From an uncultured Thalassotalea sp. (GTDB lineage Bacteria > Pseudomonadota > Gammaproteobacteria > Enterobacterales > Alteromonadaceae): DNA of 64,000 bases. Where the stretch lies: the NCBI GenBank assembly GCA_947502355.1, contig CANMZP010000022.1, positions 1 to 64,000 of the forward strand, written 5' to 3'. Of this stretch, positions 58,848 to 64,000 are shown piece by piece (within the stretch, counting starts at the first letter, position 1; the number at the start of each line of letters is the position of its first letter). Position numbers and translations under genes: made by a program. The notes under the pieces are model-generated. The model was not told where the DNA came from and made no database searches. It saw only the letters and a program-made list of their open reading frames with translations.

Positions 58848-59926
58848 CCGCAGTCATTTTGTATTGTCGCCCAGGTTTTGAAAAAGAATGTGGTGCTGAA
58901 ATTCAAGAAAAAGCCGCTTGGAATGAAGTGTTTGGCTATTTGCAATTACGCAAAAACCAAGGCCTTGTTTATTTTCACTTATATGACAGTGAACAAGCCG
59001 ATGATCTGATCAGCAAATTACCCTTAACGCGATTGATTTTTGCTCGTCAGTGGTTTGTGACTTTGGGTGAAGAAATCGATTTACCTGACTACAATCGAGT
59101 AGAAGCCATAGCCGATGCTTTAGGAAGTGAGTTTCATTATCAAGAGCTGCGTGTTGAAACGTGCGATACCAATGACGGTAAAGAGTTATCGAAATTTATT
59201 CGTAAATTGTCGGTACCGCTTAGACAGAATTTACGTAAATCGGGTGTACTTGCTGAAAAAGGCCGGGTAGATAGCGAACGTGGTGCCACCATTTTACATG
59301 GCTTGTTTTTATCCGGTCAGAAAGTGCAAATGGGCTACTCATTCGTTCGCAATTCTTCAGAACATGTTATGGGTATACACCGTCTTAAGTTTCCAAATGC
59401 CTCACCAAGTCGTTCAACCTTAAAGCTTGATGAAGCCTTTTTATATTTTATCCCGAAAGAGGAGCGTGAAGAGCGTTTGGCTTCAGGCCTTAATGCGGTT
59501 GATTTAGGCTCTGCGCCGGGTGGTTGGACTTATCAACTTGTTCGTCGTGGTATGATGGTTAAAGCGATCGATAATGGACCAATGGCCGATTCTTTAATGG
59601 AAACCGGTCAGGTAAAACATTACCAGCAAGATGGGTTTAAATTTAGACCAACCCGTAAAAACAACTACTGGTTAGTATGTGACATGATTGAAAACCCAAC
59701 CAAGGTTGCTAAGTTGATGGCCAGTTGGATTGTCGAAGGTGATTGTAAAGAAGCCATGTTCAATTTGAAATTGCCTCCACAAGCGGGTCGTTATCAGTTA
59801 GTGATGAAAAATCTACAGAAAATTAAAGATATTCTGTCTGAAAGTGATGTTTGGTACGAAATGTACGCCAAACATTTATACTACGACAGAGAAGAAGTTA
59901 CCGTGCATATTCGCCGCTTAAAGTAA
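58844..59926 (+). CDS. rlmM: 23S rRNA (C2498) 2'-O-methyltransferase RlmM
   Basis: A 360-residue SAM-dependent enzyme: an N-terminal THUMP-like part (ILYCRPGFEKECGAEIQEK) then the Rossmann fold with AVDLGSAPGGWTYQLVRRGM (SAM motif). K-D-K-E residues can be followed: K414-type in LVMKNLQKIK. It methylates C2498 of 23S rRNA. It overlaps ygdD by 4 bp (ATGA). Confidence 0.95.
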   Translation: MTAVILYCRPGFEKECGAEIQEKAAWNEVFGYLQLRKNQGLVYFHLYDSEQADDLISKLPLTRLIFARQWFVTLGEEIDLPDYNRVEAIADALGSEFHYQELRVETCDTNDGKELSKFIRKLSVPLRQNLRKSGVLAEKGRVDSERGATILHGLFLSGQKVQMGYSFVRNSSEHVMGIHRLKFPNASPSRSTLKLDEAFLYFIPKEEREERLASGLNAVDLGSAPGGWTYQLVRRGMMVKAIDNGPMADSLMETGQVKHYQQDGFKFRPTRKNNYWLVCDMIENPTKVAKLMASWIVEGDCKEAMFNLKLPPQAGRYQLVMKNLQKIKDILSESDVWYEMYAKHLYYDREEVTVHIRRLK

Positions 59927-59971
59927 GTCGATCGTTGCTCTCACTATAATGCGGGCTATTGCAGTGCATTA

Positions 59972-60000
59972 TGGTTTTGGCTTTGGTTTTGGTTTTGGTG
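59972..60000. repeat. Low-complexity TTTGG tract
   Basis: Short imperfect run of GGTTTT/GGCTTT units in the rlmM-isocitrate dehydrogenase gap. No reading frame or regulatory role is evident. Confidence 0.6.
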
Positions 60001-60044
60001 GGGCAGTTATGCTATGGCAGTAATACCGGGTCGTATAAAACAGT

Positions 60045-60089
60045 TGAAAAAAGAAAAAAAAGAGGATTATGGTTGCCCATAATCCTCTT
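60045..60089 (-). terminator. Terminator of the isocitrate dehydrogenase gene
   Basis: AAGAGGATTATGG / CCATAATCCTCTT, perfect 13-bp arms around TTGC. On the minus strand it is followed by a long T-rich run (complement of the A-run at 60045-60059), so it terminates the minus-strand gene. Confidence 0.9.
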
Positions 60090-60155
60090 AAAATAAACAA
60101 GTTTACGTTCTTATTATTTTAGACGTTATTATTATATTGTTCTGTAGTGGCGTTT

Positions 60156-61163
60156 TTACAAACGCTCTAGTAAGGCTTCGGTAAAGTCAGTTGTACCGAA
60201 GTTACCACCTAAGTCACGTGTAGTGCGGTCACCCGATTCAATCACATCTTTTAGAGCTTCACGAATCTTAGAGGCTTTATCGTTCATGCCTAAATATTCT
60301 AGCATTTGAATTGAAGCCAAAATTACTGAGCTTGGGTTTGCTAAGTTTTTACCCGCAATATCAGGTGCACTGCCATGAACGGCTTCGAAAATAGCACAAT
60401 CTTCGCCGATATTGGCACCTGGTGCCATACCTAGGCCGCCAACAAGACCGGCACAAAGATCCGATACGATATCACCAAATAAGTTGGTGGTTACAATTAC
60501 ATCAAATTGCTCAGGGTTCATCACTAGTTGCATACAACAGTTATCAACAATCATCTCTGTCGATTCGATTTCTGGGTAATCTTTAGCAACTTCACGGGCT
60601 ACTTTTAAGAAAAGGCCTGAGGTGGTTTTAAGGATGTTCGCTTTATGTACTGCGGTTACTTTTTTACGGCCTTCTTTACGGGCTGTTTCATAAGCAAACT
60701 TAACAATGCGGTATGCACCTTCACGAGTGATCAAGCTTTTGGCTTCGGCAACTTCACCATCTTCTGAGGTGATTTGACCTAAACCAGAGTACATCCCTTC
60801 GGTATTTTCACGAATGGTTAAGATGTCGATGTTTTCATAACGAGCACGTGTGCCTAGAAATGACGTTACTGGGCGTAAGTTGGCGTAAAGCTTAAATTTC
60901 TTGCGCAAGGTTACGTTAATTGATGTAAATCCTTCACCAACGGGTGTTGTTAATGGACCTTTTAAAGTGATTTTGTTTTTAGCAATTAAATCAAGAGTAT
61001 TTTGTGGGACTAATTCACCGTGCTTTTCGAATGCAGCGAGGCCTGCGTCAGCATATTCGTAGTCAAAATCACAACCGGCTTTATCTAAAACTTGGATACA
61101 TGATTCGATGATACTTGGTCCGATACCATCGCCTGGAATAACGGTAATAGTTTGCTTGCTCAT
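60156..61163 (-). CDS. Isocitrate dehydrogenase, NAD-type
   Basis: A 335-residue isocitrate/isopropylmalate-family dehydrogenase: ITVIPGDGIGPSIIESCIQV, the substrate block GFTSINVTLRKKFKLYANLR, IRENTEGMYSGL, KANILK with the catalytic Lys, and NLFGDIVSDLCAGLVGGLG. The short form with SINVTLR is the NAD-dependent isocitrate dehydrogenase common in Shewanella/Colwellia, distinct from the ~416-residue NADP enzyme of E. coli. Cofactor preference is inferred from the family. It has its own terminator. Confidence 0.85.
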   Translation of the reverse strand: MSKQTITVIPGDGIGPSIIESCIQVLDKAGCDFDYEYADAGLAAFEKHGELVPQNTLDLIAKNKITLKGPLTTPVGEGFTSINVTLRKKFKLYANLRPVTSFLGTRARYENIDILTIRENTEGMYSGLGQITSEDGEVAEAKSLITREGAYRIVKFAYETARKEGRKKVTAVHKANILKTTSGLFLKVAREVAKDYPEIESTEMIVDNCCMQLVMNPEQFDVIVTTNLFGDIVSDLCAGLVGGLGMAPGANIGEDCAIFEAVHGSAPDIAGKNLANPSSVILASIQMLEYLGMNDKASKIREALKDVIESGDRTTRDLGGNFGTTDFTEALLERL

Positions 61164-61457
61164 TTATATGCCTTTATAAGGTAAATTTAACAATATTAAT
61201 GGGTATTTTTTTAAAATTGTTATTATAGGAAAATTTAAATCTATAGCAGATGAACTGAACATCCGCTTTTGAGAACATGTGCATTATGTAACAAAAGTCG
61301 GCGAAAATCCTACAGTTTGTGCAGATATTCGATATAACTGGTGTGAATGTGAAAATAAGATGTTAAATGAATGTTGCGCAAACTGGTGCTCAGAATGCGC
61401 ATTTTTATCGGTTATTGTGAATTGAGGTCACAAATGACAGGGCTGGTAAAACCGGTT

Positions 61458-61835
61458 TTAAAGCTGTTTGTAATCTAAGTAGGCGCTTTCGCCGATACCG
61501 ATTAATATGCCATCTTTAAACAGTAGGGCTGTGCATTCATCTTGAGTGGTAATTCCGTCAGAATGCTTATGCTGGGTTCGATAAAACATCACTTGATAGC
61601 TTTTTTCATTAACTTTTTTTGCTTCAGTTAAATCAGGAGCACCCAAGTCTTGCAAAGTCTTATCTGCACTGGTTTTATCAAGTGCGAGCGTGTTAATGTA
61701 TTTTCGATTAAAGCCTTCGCGCTCATCCCATTCCATCTGTATCGGAGTATCTTGATAGAAGTGCATTACCCCAGCGGCAAAAACACCGTATATGATAAAG
61801 GCAATAACAACACGAAAAACAATCTTTTTATTCAT
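61458..61835 (-). CDS. DUF3192 family protein
   Basis: A 125-residue protein with an N-terminal membrane anchor (about residues 7-27) and a periplasmic domain. The region WDEREGFNRKYINTLALD, FYRTQHKHSDGITTQDEC and TALLFKDGILIGIG fit DUF3192. Function unknown; some homologues are lipoproteins. No lipobox is seen here. The ~290 bp between it and isocitrate dehydrogenase is gene-free. Confidence 0.82.
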   Translation of the reverse strand: MNKKIVFRVVIAFIIYGVFAAGVMHFYQDTPIQMEWDEREGFNRKYINTLALDKTSADKTLQDLGAPDLTEAKKVNEKSYQVMFYRTQHKHSDGITTQDECTALLFKDGILIGIGESAYLDYKQL

Positions 61836-61932
61836 ATTAAACCCTAAAATCGGAAATTATTCTGTGTACGACAATGGACACATTGTACCTAAATTATCTT
61901 AAAATTTAACAAAAATTTAAACGAAAAATCGA

Positions 61933-62751
61933 TTAACTGTTGGTTTCATGCTCAAGACGGATATCTTTTAGGTTAAAGCCCAGTGGAATGTCGGTTTTTA
62001 ATGGTAATATTTGCTGACATAATTGAATGCTTAACTGTGAATCCTTGAGTTTGTTGGCGATGGATTTCTTTAAATCGTCCGCCGCTAAAATGCCCGAAAG
62101 TGATCCATATTGGTTAATCAATTCAGCAGCATTTACCGGACCAATGCCCGCAACACCTGGTATTTTATTGGTGGAATCCCCGGTAAGGGTCCAATAGTCG
62201 ACAAGTTGATTTGACTTTACATCAAACTTCTTTTTAACAAAGTCTTCATCGTTATAGCATTTTTTAAAGTAATCAAACACTTTAACGTGCTCACCAATAA
62301 GCGGCAAAAAGCCTTTATCGGTGGAGATAATGGTGGTGTTCTGACCTCTTAGGGCCACTTTTACCGCCAAGGTGGCGATAAGATCATCAGCCTCATCATT
62401 CTCGGACTCCAATGAGTCAACGCCTAGTTCCAAAAAACCATCCTGTATTTTGCCAAGGCTTTGCTGCAAATGCTCAGGCATTTTTTTACGGCCTTTTTTA
62501 TAGTCCGGAAATACCTGATATCGCCAACAAGGCAACTTACAGTCAAATACCGCTAAAGCATGAGTTGGCTCAAATTCATTCAGAATTTTTTGCAGGGCTT
62601 TATTGGTGTTGATTTTGGTGTTGTGAATGATTTGTTCCTTGGTTTTATCGGAGATATGATCCAACAACAGGAACGGGCGCTCCTGAACCGCATAAATTCT
62701 GCGGATCAGGTTCATGGCATCAATGAGAACTAAATGGGCTTGTGCTTGCAT
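61933..62751 (-). CDS. xni: Flap endonuclease Xni (exonuclease IX)
   Basis: A 272-residue 5'-3' nuclease of the PIN/FEN fold: HLVLIDAMNLIRRIYAVQ, AVFDCKLPCWRYQVFPDYK, then the acidic cluster LESENDEADDLIATLAVKV, STDKGFLPL and TGDSTNKIPGVAGIGP. Like E. coli Xni it lacks the extra Asp set of the Pol I 5'-nuclease and probably acts on flaps in single-metal form. It is 9 bp downstream of ppnN. Confidence 0.93.
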   Translation of the reverse strand: MQAQAHLVLIDAMNLIRRIYAVQERPFLLLDHISDKTKEQIIHNTKINTNKALQKILNEFEPTHALAVFDCKLPCWRYQVFPDYKKGRKKMPEHLQQSLGKIQDGFLELGVDSLESENDEADDLIATLAVKVALRGQNTTIISTDKGFLPLIGEHVKVFDYFKKCYNDEDFVKKKFDVKSNQLVDYWTLTGDSTNKIPGVAGIGPVNAAELINQYGSLSGILAADDLKKSIANKLKDSQLSIQLCQQILPLKTDIPLGFNLKDIRLEHETNS

Positions 62752-62760
62752 TTTTTATAA

Positions 62761-64000
62761 TTATTTTTCAGAAACTATCTCATAACAGGGCGTATATTTA
62801 CTGCCGGGTAGTTTCATACGTTGTTGATTTACAAATGATGATAACAGGTTATCCATGCGAGACATAATATCTTTATCACCAGAAATTTGATATGGACCAT
62901 TTTCGCGAATGTTTTTCACCCAATCGGGCTTTACATTACCCGCGACAATGCCAGAAAACACTTTACGTAAATTCGCTGCTAGCTCATTAACGGGCAAGTC
63001 TTTACTTAAGCTTAGGCTCGCCATGTTTTCGTGAGTAGGTTCAAACGGACGTTGAAATTGTTCTTCAATTTCTAGGCTCCAGTTATAATGATACGAGTCG
63101 CCAACCGCACGACGATAACTGATTACCGAGTCAATATTTTCCTTCAGGTACTGAGCCACATCCGCTTCGTTGCCAATGATGATGGTATATAGTTGTCGAG
63201 CATCTTCACCAAGTACGTCACCGACAAATTTATCTAGCTCTTTAAAATAGCTTTCGCTTTCTTTTGGACCGCTGAGTACCACAGGTAATTTTTGCAGCTT
63301 ATTTTCTGGGTGCAATAAAATACCAATAATAAACAGTAACTCTTCGGCCGTGCCAGCCCCACCAGGAAAAATAATTAAGCCATGGCTCATGCGAACAAAG
63401 GCTTCAAGGCGCTTTTCGATGTCCGGCATAATGATCAGTTCATTTACGATGGTATTAGGCGGCTCGGCAGCAATAATGCTAGGCTCTGTTAAGCCAATAT
63501 AGCGACCACTGTAATTGCGCTGTTTCGCGTGACCAAATGTTGCCCCTTTCATTGGTCCCTTCATTGCCCCAGGGCCACAGCCCGTACAAATGTTTATGCC
63601 GCGCAAGCCAAGCTGATAACCCACTTGTTTGGTGTATTTATACTCGATTGGGCCTATTGAATGTCCACCCCAACAAGTGATTAAGTTGGGTTCACTATCG
63701 AGTTTGATGCTACTGGCATTACGGACAATATCAAAGACAATATGGGTGATCATCTCTCTTGGTCTTGGTTTTGGAATGGATAAATAACGGTTTGAAATAA
63801 ATAAGATATCGCGTAATACCGCCGATAATTGTTCACGGATCCCTTTAATGACTTTTCCATCGACAAGAGCGTGTTGAGGGGGATTGATTAAACGAATTTT
63901 TACCCCGCGCTCACGCTTAAGGATTTGTATATCAAAATCTTTATATGTTTCATAAATGGCTTCGGCATCATCGGTATTACTGCCAACGTTAAGAACCGCT
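62761..64000 (-). CDS. ppnN: Nucleotide 5'-monophosphate nucleosidase PpnN, partial
   Basis: The frame is open to the window end, so the N-terminus is missing. ATG 63753 is internal: the upstream translation (HALVDGKVIKGIREQLSAVL, then RDILFISNRYL) continues the PpnN sequence. The LOG/Rossmann domain has CWGGHSIGPIEY, NICTGCGPGAMKGPMKGA and FPGGAGTAEELLFIIG; a PpnN-specific C-terminal domain follows (AFSGIVAG-like, DKDIMSRMDNLL). It hydrolyses purine and pyrimidine nucleotides to base and ribose 5-phosphate, and is stimulated by (p)ppGpp in E. coli. It precedes xni on the same strand. Confidence 0.95.
   Translation of the reverse strand, partial: AVLNVGSNTDDAEAIYETYKDFDIQILKRERGVKIRLINPPQHALVDGKVIKGIREQLSAVLRDILFISNRYLSIPKPRPREMITHIVFDIVRNASSIKLDSEPNLITCWGGHSIGPIEYKYTKQVGYQLGLRGINICTGCGPGAMKGPMKGATFGHAKQRNYSGRYIGLTEPSIIAAEPPNTIVNELIIMPDIEKRLEAFVRMSHGLIIFPGGAGTAEELLFIIGILLHPENKLQKLPVVLSGPKESESYFKELDKFVGDVLGEDARQLYTIIIGNEADVAQYLKENIDSVISYRRAVGDSYHYNWSLEIEEQFQRPFEPTHENMASLSLSKDLPVNELAANLRKVFSGIVAGNVKPDWVKNIRENGPYQISGDKDIMSRMDNLLSSFVNQQRMKLPGSKYTPCYEIVSEK

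Overview
The window is a chromosomal segment of a marine gammaproteobacterium of the Alteromonadales, most likely Colwelliaceae (Thalassotalea/Colwellia-like). This rests on low-GC coding style, the gene order of the envelope and translation blocks, a short NAD-type isocitrate dehydrogenase, and close protein resemblance to that group; the genus is an inference. No tRNA, rRNA, CRISPR array or complete insertion sequence was seen.

Region 1 (1-5060) is accessory DNA. It opens with the tail of an AbiEii-type nucleotidyltransferase and then holds three orphan Rhs C-terminal cassettes. Each begins with the same ~45-codon end of an Rhs core ([14 protein letters not shown]...DPxG) without a start codon or the rest of the protein. 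Cassette 1 (+) carries a zincin-like domain (HExxHxxGxxD) and a secreted putative immunity protein. Cassette 2 (-) carries an unrecognised glycine-rich domain and two small membrane proteins. Cassette 3 (+) carries an M15-like peptidase domain broken by a frameshift, followed by a truncated exported immunity remnant. Between cassettes 2 and 3 sits a nucleotidyltransferase/partner pair that may be a toxin-antitoxin module.

Region 2 (5148-18900) is core: DUF1244, csiV and mfd on the minus strand, divergent lolCDE, then a TonB-dependent receptor, a double cupin, a SIMPL-domain protein and a DUF2062 membrane protein. Region 3 (19003-25167) is comEC-msbA-lpxK-ycaR-kdsB, joining DNA uptake, lipid A export and phosphorylation, and Kdo activation. 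Region 4 (25291-48727) has dapD-glnD-map facing rpsB-tsf-pyrH-frr-uppS-cdsA-dxr-rseP-bamA-skp-lpxD-fabZ-lpxA-lpxB-rnhB-dnaE, the classical translation/isoprenoid/phospholipid/outer-membrane assembly cluster. rpsB has a structured leader.

Region 5 (48875-64000) holds accA, tilS, sstT, sirB2-sirB1-DUF819-kdsA, gcvA-alpha/beta hydrolase-ygdD-rlmM, and on the minus strand isocitrate dehydrogenase, a DUF3192 protein, xni and the C-terminal part of ppnN. A cluster of DnaA-box-like 9-mers lies in the 544-bp gap before sirB2.

The main novelty candidates are the orphan Rhs cassettes (especially the unrecognised cassette 2 domain and its membrane partners) and the DnaA-box cluster.
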